Below are positions 7,501 through 15,377 of a stretch of 29,396 nucleotides of DNA, one piece after another. Position 1 is the first letter of the stretch; the number at the start of each line of letters is the position of its first letter. The notes below the pieces were generated by a model that did not search any database, was not told the origin of the DNA, and saw only the letters and a program-made list of their open reading frames with translations. The position numbers and the translations under genes are program-made. This DNA comes from an uncultured Oscillospiraceae bacterium (GTDB taxonomy: Bacteria; Bacillota; Clostridia; Oscillospirales; Oscillospiraceae), in the NCBI GenBank assembly GCA_934635545.1, contig CAKTZN010000005.1:1-29396 (forward strand). The letters are read 5' to 3'.

Positions 7501-8689
7501 AGGTGACCTTTTTCAGGGCGGTGCAGCCGTTGAAGGCCCGCGCGCCCACCGCGGTGATGCCCGCGGGAACGGTGATCTCCGCCAGGGCGGTATCGTCGGC
7601 GAACATGCTGCTGGTGATCTCCGTCATGCCGGAGGGCAGGGTGACGGTGGTCAGGTTGGGGTTCTTACCAAAGACGCCGCTGCCGAAGGTGACGTTGTCG
7701 CCCTCAAAGACGATCGCCGTAACATTGTATTGGGGATTGGTGTAAGAATACTTGCCCACAGAGTAGAAGGCAAAATCACCCACCGTGGTGATGGAAGCGG
7801 GCACTGTGATCTTGGTGATCCTGGACAGTGCGGTGGTATCCGTGGTGGCCGTGGAACCGTTGCTGCCGTTGAAGGCACGGGCCGCCACAGCGGTAACGGG
7901 ATAGGTGCCGTTCTCGTCGGTGTAGATGCTGGGCAGGGTGATCTCGCCGCCCAGGCCGGTGGCATTATAGCCGGTGATGGTGGCCTTGCCGTCCGCCACG
8001 CTGAAGCTGAACATGCTGCTCAGGCTGCCGTCCACCTTGGCGCCGCAGACGCAGTCGCCCTTGGAGAAGTCGTGGGCCTCGTTGGTGATGACCTCGGTGC
8101 AGTCCGCATCCTGGCACACGGCGCTGTGGGTACCGTCGCCGTTATCGGTGTACTTCCAGTTATGGCTGGGAGCCGCGGGATAGGCGGGGTCGGCCAGGCT
8201 GTTGCTGATGGTGGGCGACACGGAGAAGTAGTCCTCCATCTCATAGCTGTAATCGCTATAATTCTCGCCCTTGCAGTAAATGACAACGTCCGTACTCATG
8301 TCATACGTTGCGCTGCTCAGGTTGGTCGGCACATCGCCATAGAAATACAGGCCAGCCAGACTGTCGCAGTAGTCGAAGGCGTAATCGTCCACATAGGTGA
8401 CCGTGCTGGGGATGACCACGTTTTCGATGTCCTTGCTCATAAACGCGGCCTGGCCGATCTTGGTGACGGTCACGCCGTCGATGGCGGCGGGAATGACCAC
8501 GTCGGTGTCGCTGCCGACATAATCCGTGATCTCGCCGTCGCTGAACTCGAAGGCGTCTGCCGCCGTAGGCTCCGGCGTCTCAGTCGTAGGACTGAACGTC
8601 GCCGCCGACGCCACCACCACTGTCTGCGCCAGCATCACCAGGCACAGCAGCAGTGCCGTCAGCCGCCGCAGAGAAGTTTTTGCTCTCAT
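4502..8689 (-). CDS. BspA-type leucine-rich-repeat cell-surface protein
   Basis: A secreted protein of 1395 aa. Residues 1-29 are a signal peptide (RRLTALLLCLVMLAQTVV...ASA). A short LRR block and a Cys/His segment (HSAVCQDADC, GDCVCGA) follow. Residues of about 215-960 carry many LRR_5 (BspA-like) repeats of the type I.xxAFxxCxxLxxVxLPxxLxxIG. A further globular domain (about 1020-1190, after a GGGCGGG linker) resembles part of the 448-aa protein at 15378. A four-cysteine segment (about 1210-1270: CxxC, then CTAC) and a helical segment come before the C-terminus. The C-terminus has GSTGD, a hydrophobic helix and KKNRKVR, like a sortase signal whose LPxTG is degenerate. BspA-like proteins bind host or polymer ligands; the ligand here is unknown. 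It has its own promoter and a weak ribosome-binding site (AAAGGAAA). Confidence 0.9.
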   Translation of the reverse strand: MRAKTSLRRLTALLLCLVMLAQTVVVASAATFSPTTETPEPTAADAFEFSDGEITDYVGSDTDVVIPAAIDGVTVTKIGQAAFMSKDIENVVIPSTVTYVDDYAFDYCDSLAGLYFYGDVPTNLSSATYDMSTDVVIYCKGENYSDYSYEMEDYFSVSPTISNSLADPAYPAAPSHNWKYTDNGDGTHSAVCQDADCTEVITNEAHDFSKGDCVCGAKVDGSLSSMFSFSVADGKATITGYNATGLGGEITLPSIYTDENGTYPVTAVAARAFNGSNGSTATTDTTALSRITKITVPASITTVGDFAFYSVGKYSYTNPQYNVTAIVFEGDNVTFGSGVFGKNPNLTTVTLPSGMTEITSSMFADDTALAEITVPAGITAVGARAFNGCTALKKVTFLGETAPTMALYDGYNGGYPFQGCTGLVLSVPAASLEAYKTAWADMLSADAAKAGDITLADGSGSVAYIPDFKVADKNNSSRYLEFRVVSFDNAAKTGTVELKYVGWNSSTATLEIPETVTAKVLGEDYTFTVVGIGKEAINEYQISQYSSSKYNFTQVTFPKTLTYIRDWGCNGLQAVTEIDLSGTQVNEIGQEAFRGCKKLTTVKLPATLTKLGVSKTVSAGNDESGEITITSDENIFACCDALENIYVAKGNPSFKDIDGILYSADGKKLIRYPNARPAASFAIPEGVEVIASQAFMQSYTGDSKLEKVTFPSTLKEIESLAFRQSSLTEVTLPAGVKFGNCAFDICKKLEKVTISEGVTELSDYMFWSDEAITEIKLPSTLKKIGDDCFGNCTKLASVALNQVEEIGSYAFYYTALTELTIPGTANTIGRGAFGVCQALEKVTFQEGCKTVAPFMFTSNIKLADLTLADSIETIGEYAFNMCVALTEVTMPKSLSEMGDAVFYHCWQSLKKVVFPDEVQIDTLPANTFESCQNLTYLYLGKNITKTAPVSLFDTNSALVVDCAVAESCFKRSPFDVYAWDLDDKDMIASYEKVDEDDNGYPIYKVQLTEAGTSGGGCGGGAPSDGYYYFYAGAAPTFKHGGYEPIVLTVTGLNAKGEAVTKTYTKAQLVALAATDTVGYQYWRKGVENLVVTTQYVTIVDLLTDAGIDFSKGDSITAADKTGFAAELTYENMNALKYYFTDAENKEEVPAALALTWDSGAKTLEELAASAYDSGSIRFCYGVGETEYGTAAGKRLVSGVVTLDVAYCQHSGGTATCTKQAVCQVCGDAYGDLDPDNHTWDNGVITLLPTTKKEGVKTFTCTACKATRTEPVAKLADSETDQSAANNVINLINGIGTVDRNSAGAIRDARKAYDALTPEQKKLVSADVLETLTKAEAAYARLVSSGSSGKPGTAATDKKQVKSGSTGDAGIAVYVGLSLLSLTGGAWITKKNRKVR

Positions 8690-8759
8690 CGTGTTGTTTC
8701 CTTTCCTATTTCATTTTTTGCTCGTTATTCCCCGCTGGGAACAACGATGTATAAAAGTG

Positions 8760-8780
8760 ACAGGGCAGCATCTGCCCTGT
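8760..8780 (-). repeat. Perfect inverted repeat at the LRR-gene transcription start
   Basis: ACAGGGCAG-CAT-CTGCCCTGT, a 9-bp stem with a 3-nt loop, begins just after the -10 of the LRR promoter. It would form a hairpin at the very 5' end of the mRNA, or be a repressor site over the start point. The tail CACTTTTA is too weak for a confident terminator. Confidence 0.5.
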
Positions 8781-8784
8781 TCAC

Positions 8785-8814
8785 ATTTTACCGTTTTTTG
8801 CCGTTCTTCGTCAA
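8785..8814 (-). promoter_or_regulatory. Promoter of the LRR gene
   Basis: On the minus strand -35 TTGACG (8809-8814), an 18-bp spacer and -10 TAAAAT (8785-8790). The predicted leader is about 90 nt. It shows that the LRR gene can be expressed apart from the ABC operon upstream. Confidence 0.65.
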
Positions 8815-8843
8815 CGGAGCGCAGTTTGCCATACGAAATTTTT

Positions 8844-8860
8844 GTTCCGCATTACGGAAC
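8844..8860. promoter_or_regulatory. Palindromic operator, copy B (LRR promoter)
   Basis: GTTCCGCATTACGGAAC, a 17-bp palindrome with a single mismatched pair, 29 bp upstream of the -35 of the LRR gene and directly after the stop codon of the dockerin gene. It is not followed by a T-run on the minus strand, so an operator is more likely than a terminator. Confidence 0.6.
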
Positions 8861-8863
8861 GTT

Positions 8864-11800
8864 TCACGCTGCCCCGGTCAGTTGCTCATACAGCCGCTGT
8901 ACATCCTGGACCGTCACGCTGCCGCTGCCGTTCACATCCGCCAGCAGCCGCGCGTAGCCGTCGGCCAGCGTGTCGATCCCCGCCGCGTGCTCATACACCC
9001 GCTGGAGGTCGTACACGTCCACCGCGCCGTCCATATTCACGTCTCCCGCCGCCGCCAGAACGATCACGCCCAGGCTGCCGTCCGCGTTCTCCGGCACGGC
9101 CACGCTGCGGCTGACAAGGCCCTCCGCCGCGCAGGTCACCCGATAGCCGTCGTTGGTGGCCACGGTGAAGGAGAAGCTGCCGTCGGTCCCGATCTCCGCC
9201 ACCAGCCGGTCGCCCTGGGTCAGCCGCACCGTCACGGTGCCGTCCGCCGACACCTGTCCCCGGATGGTATACCCGTTCTCCACGCTTTTCAGCTCCGGAT
9301 AGCCCCGTCCGTTCTGGACGAAGCAGCCGTCGCCGTTGACGGCGCTCAGCACCCGGCTGCCCGCCAGCTCCTCCGCCGTACAGGCGGAGATGCCGCTCAG
9401 GCTCTGGCCGCTGCCGATGGCCGCGCCGCAGGCAGTGTCCAGATACCAGACGCTGCCGCGGCTGCTGTTGCTGTTCACCAGGTCGCTGCCCAGCGCGCCG
9501 CCCGCCGTGCCCTTGAGGCCGCTGCCCACGGCCACCGCGCCGCAGTTGAAGCTGTTGGCCAGCTCGTAGATATTGCCGCGGCCCGCCAGGCCGCCCACGC
9601 CCGCGCTGTCATAACCGGCGTGACCGCCGGTGACCGCCGCCGCGTTATAGCAGCTCCGGACCGCCGCCTTCGTGGACGTACCGCCCAGCACACCGGCCAC
9701 GCCGCCCACATACCAGTTGGTACCGCTGACGGTGCCGTAGTTGGCGCACCGCAGCAGCGTTCCCGACGCCGCGGTGCCCACCAGGCCGCCCAGTCCACCG
9801 CTGGTGCCGCTGCCGGTCACCATACCGAAATTGGCGCAGTCCTGTATGGTGCCGTCCTCCAGCCGGCCCGCCAGACCGCCCACGCCGTCCCTGCCGGTAA
9901 CGGCATAGCGGTTGACGCAGCCGCGCATCGTGCTGGCGCCGCTGACGATACCGGCGATGCCGCCACTGCTGCGGTTGCTGCCTGTGGCCGTCACCGCAGC
10001 CGACACCACGCAGTTCTCCACGGTGGTATCCTTCATATCCAGCACCAGCCCGGCGGCCCGGCCGCCTGTGACCGTGCCCTCCACCGTCAGATCCCGGATC
10101 GTCGCCCCCTGGCAGGTCATGAACAGCGCCGCGTTGCCGGTCAGGGAACCGCCCGCTCCGGCGGTCATCTGAGAAATGGTATGTCCGCCGCCGTCAAATA
10201 TGCCCTGGAAGCTGTTGGAGCGACCGATGCCGTCCCACAGCCGCGTGCCGTGGGTGCCGTCGTCATTGCGCAGGATGATGTCGCCGCCCAGGCGGACGGT
10301 CTTTCCGGCAAAGGTGTCGGTGCCGTTGTTCACCAGCAGCGCCAGACCCGCCAACTGCCGGGCGGTGGTCAGGGTGAATTCCGTCCCGGCGGCGCTGTAC
10401 CAGCCGGTGTCCGCCACCTGGGTCCACAGCTTCTTCATCGTCAGCGGCGCGGCCGTCACCACCAGGGGCGCGTCGGTGCGCGCCACGGTAAAGGTGCCCA
10501 GCGAGGTGCTCTTCCCCGTGTCCGCGCCGTCGTCATAGCGGAAGGTATAGGTGAATCTCCCGGTATAGGCGTAGTCGTTGTCCTCCGGGCACTGTCCCTC
10601 CCGCAGCACCGCCGCGGCGGTCAGCTTATCACCCTCATAGATGGGATCGCCGCTGGCCACGGGATAGTCCGCCACCTCCTGCGGCGCGCCGTCCACATAG
10701 ATTGTGCCGGTCTTTGTCACGGTGACGGTATAGATATTGCTCTCGGGAAGCTGCAGCGTACCGGCCACCAGGCCCTCCGCCGCCGCGCCCAGCGTCACAT
10801 CCGCCGTGACGGTATAGTAGTCGCCCGGCAGCGCCGCGCCGTTGGCGGTATAGTACCGGAACACGCTGCCCGCCGCCGTGGTATGGCTGAGATAGACCAC
10901 CGTGCCCTTGGCTACGGTGCCGGAGGGCGTGGCCGTCACGGTCACGCTGTCGCTGGACTGCGCCGTGACCTGACACTCTCCCGCGGGCCAGCCGCTCTCC
11001 CAGAACAGCCGGGGATAGCCGCCGGCGCTGTACACATACGCGCCGCCGCTGCGGTTCAGGGCATCTGCCAGGGCCTGGCTCTGCATCTGCGCCTTTGTCC
11101 ATACGCCGATGTCGATGGTGCAGGCGGTGCCGCTGCCCACATACCAGCCGTTGGAGCCGGGATCGTCGTCGCAGCCCGACAGGGTATAGCAGTCGGCCAC
11201 CGTATAGGTGCCGCTGTCGTGGCCGCCGATGCCCCGTCCCCGCTGGTTGCCGTTGGTGTTGATGGTGCCCACGTTATAGCAGGCGTAGATGTTCAGTCCC
11301 TGGTTATTGCCGCAGATGCCGCCGGCGGGACAGGCATAGGTACTGCTGACGCTTCCCGTGTTATAGCAGTTGATGATGAAGCCTTTGCCCCAGCCCGCGC
11401 CCACGATGCCGCCCACGCCCTTGGCGTCGGTGCTGCTGACGGCGGCATGGTTGGCGCAGCTCTCGATGCGCACGCCGGTGCTGATGCTGCCCACCCGGCC
11501 CACGATGCCGCCCACGCCCTTGGCGTCGGTGCTGCTGACGGCGGCATGGTTGGCGCAGCTCTCGATGCGCACGCCGGTGCTGATGCTGCCCACCCGGCCC
11601 ACGATGCCGCCCACCATGCGGCGGCCGTGGATGCTGCCGCTGACGGACAGATTCCGCACCGTGGGTGCCTGGGACGGGGCACTCTCCCCGTCGTACAGCT
11701 CACCCAGATAACCCACCAGGCCGATGGCCTGGGAATAGGAGAAGTGCTTGGCGCTGTACCGGTCGCAGTACAGGTCGGTGATACGGTGTCCCCGACCGTC

Positions 11801-12616
11801 CAGCGTGCCGTTGAAAAACGCCTCGATGGGCATGGGATCGTCCGGATCATCGGGGGCCATGGGGAACTTACCGCCGATGGGCGTCCAGTTGACGCCGTCG
11901 CTGCCGCCCATGTCCATATCACAGCCCAGATACACGGTCTTGCCGGAGAAATCATAGGCGGCGCTGCCGTAATAGACGGTGCCCCGGACATTGCCGCCGC
12001 CCGCACCCACCAGCACCACGTCATCCACGCGGGTGGACACCAGCAGCGCCGTGTCGCCCTTGATCCGCCAGCGGGAGGTCTCGGCGCTGGTGCGTCCGTT
12101 GACCAACGCCGCCAGACCCGCCAACTGCGCCGGGGTGGTCAGGGTGAATTCCGTCCCGGCGGCGTCGTACCAGGAGATATCCACCGCGCCGTCCCATCTG
12201 GCGGTAGAGAAGTACTCCACTGTCACCTGCGGCTGGCTGACGCCCTGGGGCAGCGTGTAAGCGTAGCCATTCTCCGTCTCCCGGAATGCGATGGTCTGCT
12301 CTGTGCCGGAGGCGTCTGTATAGTGGACGGTGGCCACGTCATAGCCGCCGCGGCGCTCTGCCGTCATTTCCGTCCCGGCGGCGGCAAGGGTCTGCGGGAT
12401 GTCCGCAGCCTTCGTCTCCTCCGGGACGGGCTCTTCCGGGGCAGGTATCTCCCCTGCCCCGCTCTCTGTATCCTCCGCCGGTGTCTCTCCGGCGGGCAGG
12501 ACGGTCTCCGTGTCCGTCCCGCTCTCCGGCTGCGCGGCGGCCGCCGGAGCCATCAGGCTCAGCAACAGGCAGAGCGCCAGCAGAGAAGCGACCCATTTCT
12601 GCTTTGTATGCTTCAT
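8864..12616 (-). CDS. Secreted GLUG-repeat protein with C-terminal dockerin
   Basis: A surface or extracellular protein of 1250 aa. The start at 12616 (MKHTKQKW) has GAGGAG 8 nt upstream; upstream in-frame ATGs are too close to that site. Residues 1-27 are a signal peptide ending AAAAA; an acidic Pro/Glu linker follows. Two blocks of GLUG-type repeats (GGIVGRV...IESCANHAAV; GGLAGRLEDGTIQDCANFGMVTG) each start with a WYDAAGTEFTLTT- or WYSAAGTEFTLTT-like segment. Residues of about 1189-1250 are a type I dockerin with two calcium-loop repeats (DVNMDGAVDVYDLQRVYE, DVNGSGSVTVQDVQRLYE); the second loop lacks the usual Asp at one position. Dockerins bind cohesins; no cohesin is seen in this window. 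The gene overlaps the ATPase gene's translation signals by position, so it is the last gene of the ABC operon. It contains an exact 99-bp tandem duplication. Confidence 0.9.
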   Translation of the reverse strand: MKHTKQKWVASLLALCLLLSLMAPAAAAQPESGTDTETVLPAGETPAEDTESGAGEIPAPEEPVPEETKAADIPQTLAAAGTEMTAERRGGYDVATVHYTDASGTEQTIAFRETENGYAYTLPQGVSQPQVTVEYFSTARWDGAVDISWYDAAGTEFTLTTPAQLAGLAALVNGRTSAETSRWRIKGDTALLVSTRVDDVVLVGAGGGNVRGTVYYGSAAYDFSGKTVYLGCDMDMGGSDGVNWTPIGGKFPMAPDDPDDPMPIEAFFNGTLDGRGHRITDLYCDRYSAKHFSYSQAIGLVGYLGELYDGESAPSQAPTVRNLSVSGSIHGRRMVGGIVGRVGSISTGVRIESCANHAAVSSTDAKGVGGIVGRVGSISTGVRIESCANHAAVSSTDAKGVGGIVGAGWGKGFIINCYNTGSVSSTYACPAGGICGNNQGLNIYACYNVGTINTNGNQRGRGIGGHDSGTYTVADCYTLSGCDDDPGSNGWYVGSGTACTIDIGVWTKAQMQSQALADALNRSGGAYVYSAGGYPRLFWESGWPAGECQVTAQSSDSVTVTATPSGTVAKGTVVYLSHTTAAGSVFRYYTANGAALPGDYYTVTADVTLGAAAEGLVAGTLQLPESNIYTVTVTKTGTIYVDGAPQEVADYPVASGDPIYEGDKLTAAAVLREGQCPEDNDYAYTGRFTYTFRYDDGADTGKSTSLGTFTVARTDAPLVVTAAPLTMKKLWTQVADTGWYSAAGTEFTLTTARQLAGLALLVNNGTDTFAGKTVRLGGDIILRNDDGTHGTRLWDGIGRSNSFQGIFDGGGHTISQMTAGAGGSLTGNAALFMTCQGATIRDLTVEGTVTGGRAAGLVLDMKDTTVENCVVSAAVTATGSNRSSGGIAGIVSGASTMRGCVNRYAVTGRDGVGGLAGRLEDGTIQDCANFGMVTGSGTSGGLGGLVGTAASGTLLRCANYGTVSGTNWYVGGVAGVLGGTSTKAAVRSCYNAAAVTGGHAGYDSAGVGGLAGRGNIYELANSFNCGAVAVGSGLKGTAGGALGSDLVNSNSSRGSVWYLDTACGAAIGSGQSLSGISACTAEELAGSRVLSAVNGDGCFVQNGRGYPELKSVENGYTIRGQVSADGTVTVRLTQGDRLVAEIGTDGSFSFTVATNDGYRVTCAAEGLVSRSVAVPENADGSLGVIVLAAAGDVNMDGAVDVYDLQRVYEHAAGIDTLADGYARLLADVNGSGSVTVQDVQRLYEQLTGAA
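11402..11614 (-). repeat. Exact 99-bp tandem duplication inside the GLUG gene
   Basis: 11402-11500 and 11501-11599 are identical, and the first 15 bases recur at 11600-11614. Each unit adds 33 residues (one GLUG repeat: GGIVGRVGSISTGV ... STDAKGV). Complete identity implies recent slippage or an assembly artefact. Confidence 0.9.
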
Positions 12617-12618
12617 TT

Positions 12619-13371
12619 TCATATCTCCTCTCTGCCGTTGTTCTCCCACACGGCGGCGGGAATCTGATACAGCGCCTCGATCAGCGCCGGTGTGATGGTC
12701 GTGTCCGACGGCCCGCCGGCATACACCGTGCCGTCCTTCAGGGCCAGCACATCCGTGGCAAACCGCCGGGCGTGCTCGGGATTGTGGGTGGACATCAGCA
12801 CGGTGTAGCCATCCTCCGTCAGCCGCCGCACCGTCTCCAGCACCCGGTACTGGTTGCCGTAGTCCAGATTGGCGGTGGGCTCGTCCATAATGAGGATCTT
12901 CGCCTGCTGGGCCATGGCCCGGGCGATCAGCGCCATCTGACGCTCGCCGCCGGAGATCTCGTTGATGCCGCAGCCCGCCAGATGGCTCACGTTCAGCCGC
13001 TCCAGCATCTCCATGGCCCGCTCCCGCTGCGCCTGGCCGGGCCGCTGCAGCGGCGAAATGCTGCCGCTGGCCCCCATCAGCACCGTTTCCAGCACCGTAT
13101 AGTTGAAAACCGGGGCGCTGATCTGGGGAATATAGGCCGCCAGCCGGGCCTGCTGGCGGCGGTCAAGGCCGCGGATGTCCTGCCCGCACAGGGTGATACG
13201 GCCCTGATAGCCGGGCAGGAAGCCCAGGATGCAGCGGAACAGGGTGCTTTTGCCCGCGCCGTTTGCACCCAAAAGGGCCGTAAAGCTGCCTTTATGTACC
13301 GAAAAAGATACCTGATTCAGCACGGCATGGCTGCCGTAGGCAAAGGACAGGTCTCTTACCTCAATCGACAC
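12619..13371 (-). CDS. FecE/BtuD-type ABC transporter ATPase
   Basis: Cytoplasmic ATPase of 250 aa that powers the FecBCD-type importer. Visible motifs are Walker A GANGAGKST (about residues 36-44), the Q-loop before AYIPQIS, signature SGGERQMALIARA, Walker B ILIMDEPTANLD and the switch histidine in STHNPEHA. Subfamily features fit FecE/BtuD/HmuV. I chose the GTG at 13371 because GGGAGG lies at the right distance; an upstream GTG at 13380 would start inside that site. It overlaps the permease gene by 11 bases and is followed without a gap by the dockerin gene. The transported substrate cannot be read from this subunit. Confidence 0.93.
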   Translation of the reverse strand: MSIEVRDLSFAYGSHAVLNQVSFSVHKGSFTALLGANGAGKSTLFRCILGFLPGYQGRITLCGQDIRGLDRRQQARLAAYIPQISAPVFNYTVLETVLMGASGSISPLQRPGQAQRERAMEMLERLNVSHLAGCGINEISGGERQMALIARAMAQQAKILIMDEPTANLDYGNQYRVLETVRRLTEDGYTVLMSTHNPEHARRFATDVLALKDGTVYAGGPSDTTITPALIEALYQIPAAVWENNGREEI

Positions 13372-14383
13372 GGCGGCCACCTCCCGTCAGGATCAGATAT
13401 ACGAACAGCGGCGCGCCCACAAAGGCTGTCAGGATGCCCAGGGGCAGCTCCGCCGTGGTCACCAGCCGGGCGATGTCGTCCACCACCAGCAGGAAGGCCG
13501 CGCCGAACAGCGTGGCGGCGGGGATCAGCCGCCGGTAGTCATAGCCGAACAGCATCCGGCAGAAGTGGGGGATCACCAGTCCCACCCAGCCGATCATGCC
13601 GGAGACGGAGACGCTGGCCGCCGTCAGCAGTGTGGCGCAGATGATCACCACCAGCCGCAGCGTCCGGGTGTCCACGCCTATGGAGCGGGCCTCCTCCTCG
13701 CCCACGGTCAGCAGGTTCATGCGCCAGCGCAGCAGATAGAGGGGCACCATGCCCACCAGCACCGGCACCGCCAGAAACGCCAGATCCTCCCGCTTGATGG
13801 AGGAGAGGCTGCCCATCAGCCAATAGGTGATGGCGGGAAGCTGCTGCTGGGTGTCGGCGATGAGCTTGATGAAGGACGTGCCCGCCGAGAAGAGGGACGA
13901 CACCATCATGCCCGCCAGCACCAGGGCCAGCGTGGTCTCCGTCCGTGAAAGGCGGCTGATGAGCCAGGCCAGCGCCACCGCCGCCAGGCCGCCGCAGAAG
14001 GCGGCGGCGGAGATGCCGAAATAGCCCGCGCCCAGCAGGATCGCCACCGCCGCGCCAAAGCCCGCGCCGGTGCTGGCCCCCAGGATATCCGGGGACACCA
14101 TGGGGTTGCGGAACATGCCCTGATAGCTGACGCCGGACACCGACAGCGCCGCCCCCACCAGCACCGCCGCGCCGATGCGGGGCAGCCGGATCTCAAAGAG
14201 CACCTTGCCCGTGCTCTTCTCCCAGAAGGGCTCACCGCCGGTGAGGCGGGTGAACAGCATCCGTAGCTGCTCCCAGGCGGAGATCTGATAGCGGCCCAAC
14301 TGCATGGACAGCAGCACCACCAGCAGGAAGATCACCGCCAGCAGCGCGAAGCGGCGGGTATAGCGCTTTTCCTGTAACGTCAT
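13361..14383 (-). CDS. FecCD-family ABC transporter permease
   Basis: Inner-membrane permease of 340 aa with about ten helices, the usual length for FecD/BtuC/MolB. Family marks are RLPRIGAAVLVGAALSVSG (residues of about 65-83), QGMFRNPMVSPDILGAS, YWLMGSL and SGMIGWVGLVIPHFCR (coupling helix and conserved PH). Known relatives move ferric siderophores, haem, cobalamin or, in the MolBC group, molybdate and tungstate. AAAGGAG lies 6 nt before the ATG, 11 nt after the DUF2149 gene. Only one permease gene is present, so it should work as a homodimer. Confidence 0.93.
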   Translation of the reverse strand: MTLQEKRYTRRFALLAVIFLLVVLLSMQLGRYQISAWEQLRMLFTRLTGGEPFWEKSTGKVLFEIRLPRIGAAVLVGAALSVSGVSYQGMFRNPMVSPDILGASTGAGFGAAVAILLGAGYFGISAAAFCGGLAAVALAWLISRLSRTETTLALVLAGMMVSSLFSAGTSFIKLIADTQQQLPAITYWLMGSLSSIKREDLAFLAVPVLVGMVPLYLLRWRMNLLTVGEEEARSIGVDTRTLRLVVIICATLLTAASVSVSGMIGWVGLVIPHFCRMLFGYDYRRLIPAATLFGAAFLLVVDDIARLVTTAELPLGILTAFVGAPLFVYLILTGGGRRVD

Positions 14384-14394
14384 AGGGTGCTCCT

Positions 14395-14757
14395 TTAATT
14401 GCCGCGCACGATGTAATAGGTGCCCGTGGCGGCGTCGTAGTAAAGCTCACCGGCCTTCTCCATACCCTGGCTGTCCTGGCCGGTGCTGGCGTCGTGCTGC
14501 ATTTTGTCCAGTTCCTCCTGGGTCATGGCGGCGGCGTTGTCCTTGTCCACCAGCACGCTGCCGTCGGCGGCGTAGGTGGTGCCGCTGTCGGACATGGTGC
14601 CGCCGGAGGTGGAGATATCCACGTTCCAGTGGACGATCAGCGCCAGCATGATGCCCACCGCCAGGATCAGCATGGCGTCGGACAGGTTGGCGATATAGTT
14701 CATGGGGTTCACATCCTCGTTATCGAAGCGGCCCCCTCTTGTACGCAGATGCTTCAT
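14395..14757 (-). CDS. DUF2149-like, ExbD-type membrane partner protein
   Basis: 120 aa. A short N-terminus (RFDNEDVNPM) precedes one membrane helix (about residues 24-44) that opens with NLSDAMLILAVG. This resembles the ExbD/TolR pattern DVMLVLL, in which the aspartate carries the proton; here it is Asp27. The extracytoplasmic part is Gly/Ser/Thr-rich and ends in LYYDAATGTYYIVRG. The NxDVNPMxYIANLxD...AVGxxLAL pattern matches DUF2149 as I remember it. DUF2149 is linked to MotA/TolQ/ExbB genes in archaea and in haem loci of Bacteroidota. The ATG overlaps the stop of the channel gene upstream (ATGA). Presumably it forms an energiser complex with that channel. The family call is from memory and should be tested by a profile search. 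Confidence 0.7.
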   Translation of the reverse strand: MKHLRTRGGRFDNEDVNPMNYIANLSDAMLILAVGIMLALIVHWNVDISTSGGTMSDSGTTYAADGSVLVDKDNAAAMTQEELDKMQHDASTGQDSQGMEKAGELYYDAATGTYYIVRGN

Positions 14758-15377
14758 CGGGCATTCTCCCCTTCCAGCACGCAGTCCATCAGCGTCTCCA
14801 GATCCGCCATATACCCGGCGTACCACCGGCGGCGCACCGTGGAGATCACCAGGCAGAAGGCCGCGGCGATCAGTCCGGCGATGGTGGTATCAAAGGCTGT
14901 CAGCAGCGAGACGGACAGCGTATAGGTGTCGCCCTGGCCCAGGGCCATGATGCCGGGGCCCAGGGGGATCAGTGTGCCCATCAGGCCCAGCATGGGCGCC
15001 AGCTTGGACACCAGATCGGTGCATTTCAGGATGCCGTCATAGTGGCTCTGCTCCCGCTCCAGCAGGTTGGCGCCCAGGCTCTCCCGCATGGCGGCGTCAA
15101 ACTCCGGATGCCGGGTCAGCTCCAGCAGGGCGTCCTTCTGGCGGCGCAGCAGGCCGCTTTTTTCGATGGTCTCCGCCGCGCCGTTCTCCGCCGCGCGCAG
15201 CTCATCCAGCAATGCGGGCAGGGCGACGCGCATGTGCCGCCGCTCCCGGAAATACTCCACGGCCCACCAGCCGATGGAGAACAGGGTAAAGGCGATGAAC
15301 AATATCAGTCCGATCACCACCGGCACCTCCATGCCGCTGGCAATGGCGCGCAGGATGCTATGAAATACAGAACTCAT
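14754..15377 (-). CDS. MotA/TolQ/ExbB-like proton channel protein
   Basis: 207 aa, close to ExbB/TolQ size. One N-terminal helix (about residues 18-40) is followed by a cytoplasmic helical region with charged heptads (ELRAAENGAAETIEKSGLL). Two further helices carry the family signature: KLAPMLGLMGTLIPLGPGI (about 128-146), then LSVSLLTAFDTTIAGLIAAAF (about 163-183). The GLMGTxxPLG and AxxTTxAGL motifs are typical of ExbB/TolQ/MotA. Such channels pass protons and drive an ExbD-, TolR- or MotB-like partner; the next gene provides one. The ATG follows the TAA of the preceding gene with no gap. In a Gram-positive cell there is no TonB-dependent receptor to drive, so the target is an open question. 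Confidence 0.88.
   Translation of the reverse strand: MSSVFHSILRAIASGMEVPVVIGLILFIAFTLFSIGWWAVEYFRERRHMRVALPALLDELRAAENGAAETIEKSGLLRRQKDALLELTRHPEFDAAMRESLGANLLEREQSHYDGILKCTDLVSKLAPMLGLMGTLIPLGPGIMALGQGDTYTLSVSLLTAFDTTIAGLIAAAFCLVISTVRRRWYAGYMADLETLMDCVLEGENAR

Noticed and set aside
8844..8860. Terminator for the dockerin gene
   Set aside because: On the minus strand the stem is followed by AAAAATTT, not a T-run, and related palindromes occur upstream of two other promoters.
4385..12667. A 2760-codon open frame on the plus strand
   Set aside because: It is codon-aligned antisense to the LRR and dockerin genes, so it stays open because these genes avoid TTA, CTA and TCA codons. It has no sensible domains, while both minus-strand genes have signal peptides and clear repeats.
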